Source: Atherix ibis
Lineage: Eukaryota; Arthropoda; Insecta; Diptera; Athericidae
Assembly: GCA_958298945.1 (NCBI GenBank)
Contig: OY282609.1
Location: 65,506,220-65,570,219 of the forward strand
DNA length: 64,000 nt
Direction of reading: 5' to 3'
Under the pieces are notes generated by a model. The model did not search any database and was not told the DNA's origin. It saw only the letters and a list, made by a program, of their open reading frames with translations. Made by a program: the position numbers and the translations under genes. Shown here in pieces: positions 1-12,283 of the stretch. Position 1 is the stretch's first letter, and every line of letters starts with the position of its first letter.

Positions 1-144
1 ATATTGGCGTTTTGAACTATATGGTAGGTCTTAACTTTGAATTTTAATTGGTAATGTCTTAAAATACGTAATGAGACTTGTATCACTGAAAGCGATTTGG
101 AACCCTATAGAGTGAAGTTTTGTTTTTGTAAAGTGTTACTCAAA

Positions 145-362
145 ATGTTACAGCGAAATTTAGAAGAACGTTGTGCCATCATATTTTATGTTAAGCTTGG
201 TAAGTACGAAAGTTTGTGAAAAATTGCAAACGAGCCAATGGAAAATATTCCTTATCAAAAGCACAAGATTTACGTTTGCATAAAGCATTTTTGCAGGGCC
301 GAAAAGCGGCAGAAAATGATCCCCGCTCAGGCCAGTATCAGCAAAAACTGATAAAAATGTAG
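145..362 (+). pseudogene. Mariner-type transposase, N-terminal relic
   Basis: From the ATG at 145 the reading frame gives an LEERCAIIFYVKLGK segment, then a stop. Out-of-frame remnants of a helix-turn-helix region follow (SKAQDL.. HKAFL, then a PRSG-like motif). The same N-terminal pattern (NLEQRCTVKFCVKLGK) recurs in the relic at 60,135, so the two are copies of one family. Upstream bases around 100-144 also align with that copy. No catalytic core follows. It is a dead 5' fragment; the family assignment is by motif only. Confidence 0.6.
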
Positions 363-450
363 AATATTTCGAGAACTTATTTATAAAAAGGACTTATTTT
401 TCTAAAGAAAACACAATTTAATGAATCGACAAACAAATATAAAAAGTAGT

Positions 451-496
451 TATAAAATTGATTCGAAACTAAATATAAAATTGATTCGAAACTAAA
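451..496. repeat. 23-base tandem duplication
   Basis: Two exact adjacent copies of a 23-base unit beginning TATAAAATTGATTCG, at 451-473 and 474-496. Confidence 0.9.
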
Positions 497-866
497 TAGA
501 ATCGAATTAAACCGGTTTACAATTACAAATTTGAAATATTATTCAATGAAAATCGAATTTTGTACAGGTGTGCGTGCATCTGTAAGATACTCATATTCAT
601 GTACATACGCAACTACAGAGTAGATTTAAATATTATGAATGAACAGGTATGACGAGGCCATTTTTATTTATACACAATTTTCTTTTTCACTCTTTCTTAA
701 TTATATTTTAGTAGGTTTTTTTCTAATTTTTTTAAAAATTTTTTTAATCTAAACGATTCTTCTTGAAATATAAAAAAAATTGTTTCTTTGTTCTCCGAAA
801 TTGGCTATGAAGTCATAAACTTTTGTCAATTAGTATCTTTCTTCGAAATCGTACTCAAATAACAAT

Positions 867-929
867 AATGTAACACAATCCACAGTTGGACAAATGTGAA
901 CTGTATCCAATTGTGGATTGTGTTACATT
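867..929. repeat. 24-base inverted repeat (hairpin)
   Basis: The left arm 867-890 (AATGTAACACAATCC...) is complementary to 906-929 with one mismatch. The loop of 15 bases is 891-905. Length and loop are in the range of a microRNA precursor, but they would also fit a tiny fold-back element. Neither role can be shown from the sequence alone. Confidence 0.85.
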
Positions 930-1350
930 TCGAACGGGTGATAATTTTATTCGGTCTCTTATTATTTCGATAATTATTAATGCAAGTTTTGATTACATTT
1001 CCATATTGTTCGAATGTGGACATTTTTAACAAAATCTATTCATACACGAATAAATTAGTATAATTAACTGGAAGAATAGCACGTGAAAACTTACACGTTT
1101 TTGTTAATTATGTGTATAAGTTCTCCATATGGTGGCATTTGCTTAGAAAAATAGGGAAATTTTACAGATGACCTTTTTTTTATATCCATTTCTTATTGAA
1201 GATTATGTTACATTTTCTAATATCTAAAGAATTTATTTTATTTTTATTCTTTTGTATTTTGTTTTTATTCTTCTTAACTCCACTCATTATTTTACAATAT
1301 AATCATACCTCTCACAATAGTATGTTCAAGTCGCTGTAAATCGTGAACAC

Positions 1351-1600
1351 GCCCCAATATCCGCTATAATCGCCGATGTTCCTCTGGGTAGTATCCGTGA
1401 CCCTATCCTGTATAATATCCACATCTCCGATATCTTTACATGTCCTAGCGCCCTCACTGCAATTTACACAGAGGATTCACCTCGAAGATTTTACAAAACC
1501 AACTCCATAGCCGGTTCACGAAGTGGAAAGTATATAGAACAACATTGACCTGGAACCCACATACAAATATAAAAGGGCTTTAAATGACTTGACGATACAA
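1351..1600 (+). pseudogene. Jockey-like LINE reverse transcriptase relic
   Basis: One frame reads ADVPLGSIRDPILYNIHISD followed by IFTCPSALTAIYTEDS. This matches the LINE reverse-transcriptase pattern GVPQGSVLGPxLYNIYxxD...YADD, with the catalytic YADD box mutated to YTED. Further on, LTWNPHTNIK and RALND resemble the segment after the palm domain in Jockey-clade elements, but in shifted frames. Stops and the missing aspartate mean it is inactive. Neither element end is visible. Confidence 0.7.
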
Positions 1601-1702
1601 ATATTCAGACTATTAGAAAATTGGCACCAAATTACTTGTGGTTCTATCGAGTATTCTAACTCCAGTCGTATCTTTTCCATTCAGTCAAAAATCCTCCATA
1701 TA

Positions 1703-2749
1703 CGAGGTCTGTTCTCGAATTTTGTGTTTTTTTCAAAAATTATTTATTTATTCATGAATATCTGTATTGTCCCCTCCAAAGTAATTCCCACCAGATATTA
1801 TACACTTGTGCCAACGTTTTTTTGCAATCCTCGAAGCACTTCAAAAAATCATTTTTTGTGATCTTGTTCAGCTCCTCCTATCTCCTCAATCGTAGCGTAG
1901 TGTCGTCCTTTCATGGGGCCCTTCAGTTTCGGGAATAAGAAAAAGTCACAGGGGACCAGATCTGGGTAATACGGTGTCTGCGGCATTATTAGTGTGTTGT
2001 TTTTGGCCAAAAATTCGCGTACAAGCAACGATGCGTGGGCAGGGGCGTTCTCATGGTGCAAAAGCCAATTTTTGTTCGTCCATAAATCCGGGAGTTTCTG
2101 GTGGATTGCTTCGCGTAACTTGCGCATAAGTTGCAGGTAATATTCCTTATTGACCATTCTACCCTGTGGCAAGAACTCATGATGTACCACGCCCCTGCAA
2201 TCGAAGAAAACTGTAAGCAAACGGGCGTCCGGCACGCTTTTCGTCGTTCACATCTTCTCGACCCTCTGAGAACATTTTGTACCACCGATAAACGTTGCTT
2301 CGGTCCAAGGTAGCTTCACCATATGACACAGTCAACATTCTGAAATCGAAGAAAACTGTAAGCAAAACCTTCACATTCGACCGAACTTGGCGCGCGGTCT
2401 TGGCTCGTGCGGCAGCTTTCATTGGGATGATTGAGCTTTGGTTTCCATGTCATACCCATAATCCCATGATTCGTCACCAGTTATGATACTCTGGAGCAAA
2501 TTTGGGTCGTCGCGGACAGACTCCAACAGCTCCTAAGCAATGTTAATGCGATGTTGTTTTTGCTCAAAATTGAGCAAAAATCGAAGGCGAACCAAAACAC
2601 GTGCAAGCAAAGCAGCTGTCAAAAATTAACTGAACATTCAAAATGGCATAAGTGAGAGACATGAGTACCAACATAACGCCACAAAAAATCTAAAATCGAA
2701 TATTTGTAACCCGCGGAAATTCAAAAATCGCGATACTTTTTGAACAGAT
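1703..2749 (-). mobile_element. Mariner copy 1 of the GVVHHEF family (rearranged)
   Basis: The element reads on the minus strand. Its 5' inverted end is at 2705-2749 (CTGTTCAAAAAGTATCGCG...) and its 3' end at 1703-1740, where about a dozen bases of the terminal repeat are deleted. TA dinucleotides flank both sides. The same termini bound the copies at 26.5, 35.8 and 59.4 kb. The inside is not collinear with a normal transposase: the piece with the first catalytic Asp (2344-2575) precedes the N-terminal DNA-binding piece (2222-2343), and a 23-base direct repeat (2199-2221 and 2344-2366) sits at the junctions. Confidence 0.9.
1849..2575 (-). pseudogene. Mariner transposase, rearranged and broken (copy 1)
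   Basis: The C-terminal part is an open stretch with LLTVFFDCRGVVHHEFLPQG, then HHENAPAH (the second catalytic Asp is replaced by Glu), then YYPDLVPCDFFLFPKLK. Thirty-four residues lie between the second and third catalytic positions, the DD34D spacing of mariners. Upstream on the minus strand are QKQHRINIA, an internal TAG, ITGDESW (first catalytic Asp) and a second stop. After these comes a displaced N-terminal helix-turn-helix segment (ATLDRSNVYRWYKMFSEG). It cannot encode an active enzyme. Confidence 0.88.
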
Positions 2750-5700
2750 TATTATGTTTGTCATAAAAGTGTCATATATCATGATCTCAAAGTTCTCGTT
2801 ATAATAAGTTACATGATCGTTAACCAATTCATCCCAATTCATTTGTAAGCGAATTATTTTCAGTAATACTCCTCGTCTCTTCAGACAGCAATGACCACGA
2901 GACCTATTAGGCTATGAGTATTTAAAGGTTAGGCTTATTAAGTCCCAATAGTTAAAGCAGCATCGATGGATATTATTGACATAATATTCTTAGAATAAAT
3001 CTGCATCATTATAGCGTACAAAAAATAACGTGAAAGTTTTCCATATATATGTTTCCTATAATTCAGTAAATTCTAAAATTATAGTTTTGATAATTTTTAT
3101 TTTTATTACCAAAAATCTAATATTCGATTGCCTATATATTTGATTAAGAACAATTATTTATATGTAATTGGTAAGGAGTAGCCTATATATTGTATTTGTT
3201 AATGTATTATGTAATAACGCTTAATGAAAAGTCGTCAATTAAGTATCGAAAGTCTTTATAAATTTTATACATAATGTAATTATTTTTTTTCGGATAATTT
3301 TTTCTATAAAGTTTATATATTTTTTTCAATAATTTTTTTCGTTTTTACGAAAAAAAAAACAGATTTTTTTAAAATCAATTTGATTAAAGATGCCGAATAT
3401 CAAAATCAATAATGTAAAAAGATAAAGAAAAATGTTAATAGAATTTATGATTTTATGTTTATGTAGGCAAACAAGAAATGGTGGTGAACGCAATTTTTAT
3501 TTCATTTTTTCTTTCATAACATATTTCGTTTCTGTTCATGTCCAGACAAAATCTAACGAATTAATTCGAGCCGGATTTCATTGACAAGTTGTTGTCGGGT
3601 TAAGATGAGCTTGTGTACGTAACATATGTATAATTCTGGAAATTTTCTCTTCTTGTATTTTAGTCGTTTTGTAGAAAAAAACATTTTATTCATAAAAGCT
3701 TTTTTTCGTCCATATAAAGCTATTCTTCTCTGACTAGACCAAAAAAATTAATATGAATAACATTTGCCATAGAATTTTTATATGAGATGTGGGATCTCAG
3801 AGGAGAAAAAATTATTGTTCAATAGCAACTTATTAAATTTTAAAAAAAATACCTAACGAATCATTAAAAAAGGAGATAAGCAAACATGTGTGAAGTAGAA
3901 AAAAGAAGAGACAAAAACTAAACTCGTAACGAAAATGAAACCATTTTCAGAAACATCTTAATTCAAGGACTGTGAGAACATATGAGAATAAACAAGTACA
4001 CGTTCACGCATTTTTCTTATTGGTCTCTCTCTCTCTCTGATAATTTGGATTTTTTTGTTAATTTCCCATAAAAAAATCTGCAATAAACTCAAGAAATGAA
4101 TGGAATTTCCGTTTATAAATTGTTTATTGAGGAAGCAAATTAATTATCCAAAGTCCAAAAAGATATACACTTCATTTTTTCATTAGCAAAAAATTAACAA
4201 TTATAATATTAATACTAACAGGAATACAAATAATACTAATACTAATAGGAATCGAAAGTTGAATTTCAGATACGTTTTGCGTAAAGCTGTTGAGATTATT
4301 TAAAGAAAATGAATGGTGCATTATATAATAGATGACGGCTTCTTAAAATGGCGCCAATTAAATATACATAATAAGATAAAAATTAGGATAGCTTTTCGAA
4401 AGATTTAAGTGGTATCAACGAATTTATTTTTATAACTGATACTTCCTTCTATTTTGCTTGCTTGATTATGGTCATTTCGAATAAAAATAGTATTGAAATG
4501 AATAGTCTATGGTAGATTTATTAAATACAAATATTGTTTAACGGCTAATATTGGCGGAAAAATTCCTTTTTTTTTTAAATAATTATAATATTTTGAGCGT
4601 TTTTTTAATGGTTGAATGTCTTTAAATAATCAATAACACTATTTCCAAATCATTTGTTTATTTTTTGAAGTAAGTATACTATTTTTACAACCCACGTAAA
4701 TTCGAGCGATGGACTAAAAGACTTCCCCCTGGTTTATAAATGGAGTCTTATGCAACTCTATGATTTATTACCAGTTTTCCACAATTGTTGACACCTTTTT
4801 GATTGTTTTGTTCTGCTCACTGCATACTGTTTCAACGACTCTCCGAGCAATATCTCGCTCAACTCCCCCGAACACTATACTCGTACTTCTTCTATGAGTA
4901 CTATTCGCACTCATCTTCGCCAAGCACTATTCTCACACATCTCCACCGACTCTATCTTACTGCAAACTGTATTTTCCGACAACCTATTTTTTTTTTTGGC
5001 CCTGCAGTTTAGTCAAATATAATTTTTATGATATTAGTCTCTGCTGATATCGATATCATTAATAAAAAAATATTTATTCCATCGATTTATAATTAAAATG
5101 TATCTTATCATAAACGAATATCAAAATAAAAAATATGAGCTAAAAACTTGCACTTATCGACTATTCGACTTGTTAAGTTGGAATACCTAAACACATTGTT
5201 TCTGGGTCATATTTTATCTTTTCTAAAAACGTTAATCAAAATAACCATTCAAGTGTATAATTCAACAATAGTTCTTTGAGCAAATAACTAATTTTCCTTT
5301 AAATAAAAATATTGAGCAGCTTTTTACCACCTTCAAAGTATAATCGACTTTTTTAACGACTTTTGAAGTTTTTGATTATTTTTGCATTTTTTTTAAACTA
5401 AAGAATGTTACTTTTGCTGTATTTGTATAAAAAAAACTAGAAAAAATACAAATATGTATTCGTATACCATCAAAAGAAACCATGATTATATTAGACGAGG
5501 TGGCTGGTCGTCCGTTGAAAAACAGGCTAGGCACTTGCTTCGACAGGTAATACTCCTAACGGACAAGAAATTTTCTTACAATGAATCAGCACGTGAAACG
5601 TTGAATCGAGGATTATTTTTCTTCTCTGAAGATTTTTAATATTTTTATTTTTATTTTATTTTATTTTTAGTCAAATGATGTTAGACTAAATTTTCTTATA

Positions 5701-6593
5701 GCAATGTTGGTGGTAGAAATTAAAACGGGAGGTCGTAGTAAAAGGTTGTATTTTTATAAACAAGTTGACTGAATTTATTGTAGGTAGTTGAGGGCTTAAT
5801 GAACAAATTAATCAACCCATAACCAACAGAGTGAAGAGAACCTATTCTAGATAAATTTTGAGATAGTTTTAAGTGCAAGAATACCCAACAAAGTCAATAT
5901 TAAATCACACTGGAATTAATTAAGTCCTGCCTTTTAAGCTAAAGGCAAATATAGAATATCTAAAAAATTTTGAATATTATTTTGGTCGTTACTATTTTTT
6001 CTTATTGGCATGATTATTTTGGAGCACCTGCTCTTCCGTTTGTTACAAAATTTAATGATTTTTAGAAATTTACTAGATAGTGTGTGGTGGAGTTAAACCG
6101 TTATCGTTATTATAATGCGTTTCATTTCATAGGTTTACAAATTATCGTCTAGATTCTTAAGACTATGACAATAGTGTGACAGGTGTTGATATGCACCCTG
6201 CTCTTATGATCTGCTTTCCATAGGAGGGGTGTATATATACCATACTTGCATACGAACGTGTCCAGTTTATGTTATATATTTTTTTTGTGCCCTTTTACAG
6301 TCACAATAATTTTCTACTGAAAATTCGTTCAGTTAGCCAGAACAAAATTATATGCATCAAGGCCAACCTGTTGATATTATATTCATATTAACTTTAAATT
6401 CAGACGGAAACAGGTGATACAAGAGCCGTTTTTCTTACAGAATAATTTGATTTTTAAATATACAAATAAATTCCAAGTAAATATAAAAATATCCCTTTTT
6501 GTTTTTGGAATAATTTATTTTATTTGAAATAACTTGGGAGCATCACGCGCTTTCGGCTAGTAAACAGTTTCTGTCATCTTAATCTTAACCATA
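2750..6593. other. AT-rich intergenic stretch without recognisable genes
   Basis: Reading frames here are short and low-complexity. The only marks seen are a CT dinucleotide run near 4,021-4,038, many A/T homopolymers and a few weak splice-like sites. No transposon ends or RNA genes were recognised. Confidence 0.5.
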
Positions 6594-7879
6594 CGAGGGT
6601 CATTCAACAAGTACTTAGCCTCACCGCCCGATGGAACTGCTGTCACAAAAAAAATTTACCATCGTGCAGTACATTCTTTTAATAGCCTACTGTCAAAGTT
6701 GATTCCCTGTATTAGTTTTGTTTTGAGAGCCTTTGAAAGCGAGCGTGTCGGTCGGTTGCACAAAAATGGAAAAAGAACATTATCGTTCGGTGATTAGATT
6801 CTTGTTTTTGGAAGGAGACACGCGCAGCGAAATCAAAGTTCGCTTGGATGCTGTGTATGGTGACTCTTCTCCTTCGATAGCGACCGTCAAGAATTGGTTC
6901 AACGATTTAGTTCGTGGCCGCACGTCGGTTTTTGATGAGCCACGCCCAAGTGCCCCGAAAACGGCTGCTACGGAGGAAAACGTTAAAAAAGTCCACGATC
7001 TCGTGTTGGCAGACCGTCGATTGAAGGTTCACAAGATAGCTGAGACTATGGGCATCGCAGTAGGAACGGTGCATCATATTCTACACGAAGAACTGGGCAT
7101 GAGAAAGCTGTCGGCGCGATGGGTGCCGCGTTTGCTCACACCGGAAAACAAGCGCAACCGTGAGACCACATCGGCGACGTGTTTGGTGCTGTTTCAGCGC
7201 AATCCAGCGGAGTTCTTGCGTCGTTTCGTGACCGTCGACGAAACATGGATTCACTGATACACACCAGAGACCAAGGAACAGTCGAAACAGTGGACTTCAC
7301 CCGGCGAACGTGCTCCGAAGAAGGCGAAGATTGTTCGATCGGCCGGAAAGATGATGGCCATTGTTTTCTGGGATTCACAAGGTGTGATCCACATCGATTA
7401 CCTCGAGAAGGGTAAAACAATCACGGGGCGCTACTATGCTGACTTATTGGGCCGATTTGACGTCGAATTGAAGAAAAAGCGGCCCCGCTTTGTGAAGAAA
7501 AAAGTGCTGTTCCACCACGACAACGCGCCGGCTCACACCTCCGCCGTCGCCATGGCCAAATTGGTCGAATTGCGCTACGAATTGCTGCCCCATCCACCGT
7601 ACTCTCCAGATTTGGCCCCCTGTGACTACTTTTTGTTTCCAAACCTGAAAAAATCACTCGCCGGGAATGGATTTGGGTCGAATGAGGAGATCATCGTCGC
7701 CACGGAGGCCTATTGTGCTTCCCTCGAGAAAATGTATTTTTTGGACGGGTTAAAAATGTAAGAGCATCGCTGGGCCAAGTGTATCGAGCTTGAAGGAGAT
7801 TATGTGGAAAAATAAATTGCCACCTTTCCAAAATTTTCGTTTTTCTTTTGTAGGCTAAGTACTTGTTGAATGACCCTCG
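6594..7879 (+). mobile_element. Nearly complete mariner element, 1,286 bases
   Basis: The 28-base terminal inverted repeats are perfect: CGAGGGTCATTCAAC... from 6,594 and its complement ending at 7,879. TA flanks lie at 6,592-6,593 and 7,880-7,881, the hallmark target duplication of mariners. Length, ends and a single internal gene are all as expected for a full-length element. Sharp ends and only two stop mutations suggest a fairly recent insertion. The ends resemble those of the family at 55.1 and 61.0 kb. Confidence 0.95.
6766..7815 (+). pseudogene. Mariner transposase with two in-frame stops
   Basis: The frame from the ATG at 6,766 to the natural stop at 7,813-7,815 is 349 codons, the usual mariner length. 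It has an N-terminal helix-turn-helix region, WVPRLL at residues 119-124, VDETW with catalytic D158, HHDNAPAH with D252 and YSPDLAPCD with D287. This is an intact DD34D triad. The frame is interrupted by TGA at codon 164 (7,255-7,257), just after WIH, and by TAA at codon 332 (7,759-7,761). There is no frameshift. The first stop removes two of the three catalytic residues, so no active enzyme is expected. Confidence 0.93.
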
Positions 7880-7881
7880 TA

Positions 7882-9639
7882 TATGAAAATTTAACATGCT
7901 GAACTTTTGGAAAAAAACAAAATCTAATTTGAAAAAATCGGCAAAATAGAAAATTATATCTTTTTAAACCTATTAACAATTATTATTCATTTTAATTTAT
8001 GGCTGAGCACACGTTTTAATACAAAAACAATTATTGCACTATAATCGTATCTGTTACAAATCTCTAAGTATACATGTTGAAATTTCACTTCTCACAAGAA
8101 GTTTTCTCCGTTTCAATCTTCAAGTTTTTTTGTAAAAATATTTTCCATTATTCAATAGATTTTCAAATATTGAATTTATTGTACTTCTGAGGGTATTTTT
8201 CGTTGGAAAAACTTAAGAATAAAACAAACAAATCAAAATCGGAAATATTCCATACCCACAATTGTGCAAAATTGAACAAGATACAGTTATGCACAATAGA
8301 TACACAATCCCAAGGAGATGTTTATCATTTCATATCAGATTAACCAATTGCCATTCTAGGGTGCATGTTAAGATCTATTAAATCACCTGGAATCGATTGA
8401 AAATACGAGTAAGTATCTTCAAACTAGGGCTTTGAAAAAAAGATGAAAAGCTAAAAAGAGGCCTAGAAGTTCGATTAATGACCATTTAAATAACGTTACT
8501 CCATAATGTATTTAGTGTAATTTATGCAAACTGTTCCTTAAGTTATCTAAGTTATCGATCGACCGAATTTAATTGTGCAAATTGAAAGAAGTTCATTTCT
8601 TTAAAATTTTGTTCCTAAATATTTCTTTTCTTCTTTATCATTGAATTGAATTTGTTATTTTTTTTCATTACATTTTTGTTTGTATCTTTGTCATCAAATA
8701 ATTTATTACGCATTTGTGTTAGATTAGATACACATTGTATATACTCGTACGTACAGGCTCCCAATATGCGTGAGAAAACTTTTCGATCTAAAACAATGCG
8801 AAACTAGTTTGCTAACAAAATACAAGGAGAAAAGTCATTTTTTTTACAATTTTATTTGCTTCTTTATTTTTGCTCTTTTCTTGCTGTATCTTATTTCTAG
8901 ATAATGAAAATCTTAACTAAACTCAGTGTTTTTATTATCCAGATGATTTTTTGCTCTCAAAATTTATATATTCTTTTTCATTTTTCTAACGACGAAAAGT
9001 ATTTGAAATGTTTTTGAAGTGACATTTTTTTGGAAATCTTTTATACCAAAATTATAATTTGGTATAATTTATAGAATCCACAAAATGTGGTAAAATACGT
9101 ACACGCCGATCGAATGAACTTTCAACGTATTGGCGTTAGTACAATATATTAACTGATATTTATGCAAGCTCAAAATAACAGCTGATATTTTTGTCAATTT
9201 TCGGTTTATTAATGTGAGCGTTTTTTTTCTAAGCTGTAAAGCTTTTTATACAAAAAATAAGTAGGAATAAACAAAAAACAACTGCCGGCATAATTTCGCA
9301 ACATGAACATTTTACAAAGGGGAAATTTACTACCACACATCCTCATGTCGAACACATATAAAGTTCGCTAAATATTTAAATACATTTTTAGCACTAGTTT
9401 TACGATTGGGGTCTGAAGATATGTAGTAGCCGCTAAAAACCGGATCTTTTATAGTCTCAAAAGAAGAGGGGAATTTTTTTGCAAAAAGTCTCTAAGGTAG
9501 TTTATTATGTGTGGAGATCTTCCGGCATACGATCAGGTTGACTATTCTTTCTCTTCCCATTTTTGTATTCTCATCTGGACCCACGTACGAAGTTTTTGAT
9601 GCTCTTATTATAGAGATTGCAAATAGAGATGAGCAATGG
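7882..9639. other. AT-rich intergenic stretch
   Basis: No gene is supported. A small hairpin lies at 9,041-9,067 (10-base arms TTATACCAAA / TTTGGTATAA, 7-base loop). Confidence 0.5.
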
Positions 9640-9943
9640 ACGAGTGTCTACACGATAAAATTGAACGTATTAAAGCGTTCAATATTGGCGTATCCCGGAA
9701 AGAATGCGAAGATAATTTAATCTTGTTGAGAATGAGAAGCTGTTCGATCACAATAAGTGCGCTGAAGATGATCTAGTCGGCCGCAGCATAACTGAGAGTA
9801 TACGTAGTCAGGTGAGGAGTACATCTGAGATTGTAATAAAAAAGAGAAAACACGCAAGTCAGCGAGATGTGGATCAAAACACACAGAAAAGAATCAAAGG
9901 GATAGAGATAGTGAGAGACAGTCTAAAGAGAAGAAAAACATAA
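9640..9943 (+). pseudogene. Lys/Arg-rich coding relic, unidentified
   Basis: This stretch looks like decayed coding sequence. One frame from about 9,654 reads DKIERIKAFNIGVSRKECED. After a frameshift, a second frame is open for 71 codons, 9,728-9,940, with a stop at 9,941-9,943. It contains ENEKLFDHNKCAEDDLVGRS and a basic tail (KKRKHASQRD, KRIKG, LKRRKT). Composition is richer in charged residues than the surrounding AT-rich DNA gives by chance. The basic low-complexity tail recalls nuclear RNA-processing proteins, but no family is recognised. No introns are visible, so a processed pseudogene is possible. Confidence 0.4.
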
Positions 9944-12157
9944 AGCTCAAGATTTGAATTAAAGAAAAGTTGAGAAAGCACAAGTCGCGCAAGGTCAGAG
10001 AAGGCCGTGTGATCGATCATCGATTGATGATGTTTGCATGTTGACCGACCGAAAGCGTAGATCATTTGCAGTGTTGCCACTTTTTTCTAAGACCATATGA
10101 TTTGATGACGATCATTTTTTCTTTGTTTTTGTTGTCCGTGCTGATCAATTATTTTCATTCTCTTTTGTTTATCTCAGATTTCTTCCTTGAATTTTATATG
10201 TAATTTGTTTGAATTTCAAATAGAAAATCTGGAAAAATTACCATGTGAACTGAATATTTTCTCATAGAATAAAATTGCTGCAAAATTCGTGTATTTGGAC
10301 TGTAATCTTAAAAATCTGTCTTCAATGGGAGAAATTTGTGAGGAAACTTATTGTGAAGAATTTTTTGAGACTATTAATACAATTTTTCAGAATAAAATTG
10401 ATAATAAATCAATTTAATTTATTTGATAACACCTTTATTTTATTGTTAGTTCTTGTAAGATAATCTTTAAATTGTATATCTATAGTTACAATTTACTTTA
10501 AAATTATAATAGATCGTTTTTTTGAAAATAATAGATAATTTTTCTAAATATATAAAAATTTTAGTCTGATTTCCATTTAAGAAAGTATTCCTTTAGTATA
10601 CAAAATTTCTTCAGAGAAGATTAATAAGTAACAATATCAACATTTTCCATGTACCAATTCCGTATTTTTTGATTATTTAGCATGTTTTAGCCATTGCTAA
10701 ATTACAAAATATGAAAAAATATTGCCAATAATCTATTTTTTTTTATTTTTCAAAAGAGAATATTAGATAACATCACATTTGTGAGATTAAAATCTCTTTA
10801 AAATAAAATTTAACCTTTTTCTAACACCGCAAGAAATTTTAAAGGTAAGAATGGCTTACATAGAGAAGGTACTGCTCATATTTACATCATACAGAGAAGT
10901 CAAAAATCGAAATGAATCACGGACACATTTATATATATTTGGTTTGCATATTATTTCTTCGGTAACCAGTTGGACCAGAATATGAAATAATTTGTTTGGT
11001 TGAATTTTTTTTACAATATTTGTAAGCATCCACAACTCATAAAAAAGTATTCGGATTTTACTTACACAAAAAATATTATATTTTATGGTAAATTAGACGG
11101 AAGTGGTTTTTCTGGCATATTAAACAAAAATGCTCACTTCCAAAAATGTGCTTTAAATTTAAAAAAAAAATATAAAAAAAAAAGAAAATTTAGATTTGAA
11201 AAATGAAAATATTCTTTTATTATTTTTTGAGAAGACATTAAAAGAAAAAAAAACACATATTTTGATCAAAGAAATAATCTTTAAATATTGTAGTCGGAAA
11301 AAAATTAAATTAAAAATATTGAACGAGGAAAGAAACAAATTTGAAATTTTTTCTTATATATTTTGGAATTCCAAGCACATCTGCCATACTCAAATGACAG
11401 GTTTTTTTTTCGTAATTGTGTACCTTTATTAATTTCTCCTTTTCTTTATATTTATATACTGTACAGTACATCTGCTCTTGCCTCACAATATTGAAATTCC
11501 ATAGACAAGTTGCCACTTCCTTTCTTGAGAATGATCTACATGAAAAAAATGTGACTGGCTACAGGTAGATGTGTATTAATATACGTGGCGGACATGTATC
11601 CGCCAATGAAAGTTTTCATTTGTGTATCAACCGACCTTGCGCTCGAAACAGTGTCTTTAATAATATTTGTGTGAAAAGAAACTAAGAAATTACATTTGAC
11701 GGAGTTTTCTTTAATAATAAACATTTTGTAGACAACGATGAATGGAATTGAGCACATTTCGAAAATGAAAATTGACGCAACAGGATCGAAATGGAATAGA
11801 TTCTTTAGTCTAGTTTAATCATACAAACAACTTTCCCTCCATTATTCTATCGACTTCAGATAATCAGTTCAATATCCACAACTTTATAGTCGGTTAAATC
11901 TTCTTCAATTTCTAGAAACTTACATTGAGGACAGTTTTAAAGAAACCTTAATGCACACACTAATCTGTCAACAGGGCAATACACTTTAGAAGTTGCATCA
12001 CTTCAATCGATTTGTCAGTACTGCGGACTCAATCTTTCTAACCATTATGACACCGGAGTATATTTATAAAATTAATATATTTACCATAGGTTTAATTAAA
12101 ATAATCATTTTGTACGTACTCGTCTGTGTGCAATGATAAATAACAAAGGTACGTTCA
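9944..12157. other. AT-rich intergenic stretch
   Basis: No gene is supported. The open frames between 11,000 and 11,760 are Lys/Phe/Ile-rich and are explained by poly-A/T runs. Confidence 0.5.
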
Positions 12158-12283
12158 TCAAACGAACGGCATTGCAAGGTTGATTCTGTCGCTAGAGGTC
12201 TTGTGGTCTGGAATGATAATAGTTCGAATGATGATGAGTTTAGCCATGTCTTCCGGTGAGACGTTCTTGTGGTTGACGTTCAT
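12158..12283 (-). CDS. Small open frame, 41 codons, unidentified
   Basis: On the minus strand an ATG at 12,283 opens a frame that ends with TGA at 12,158. It includes NVSPEDMAKLIIIRTIIIPD and KTSSDRINLAMPFV. Base composition is less AT-biased than its surroundings. It could be a small peptide, or a terminal exon of the split gene at 14.4-15.4 kb, since an AG just upstream would join it in phase 0. The polypyrimidine tract there is weak. Chance cannot be excluded. Confidence 0.25.
   Translation of the reverse strand: MNVNHKNVSPEDMAKLIIIRTIIIPDHKTSSDRINLAMPFV

Larger units (their letters stand above)
363..1350. other. AT-rich intergenic stretch
   Basis: No coding region is supported. It holds a 23-base tandem duplication and a strong hairpin, both listed separately. 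The rest is A/T-rich with homopolymer runs. Confidence 0.6.

Noticed and set aside
11000..11432. Overlapping Lys/Asn/Phe-rich frames
   Set aside because: Explained by poly-A and poly-T runs.
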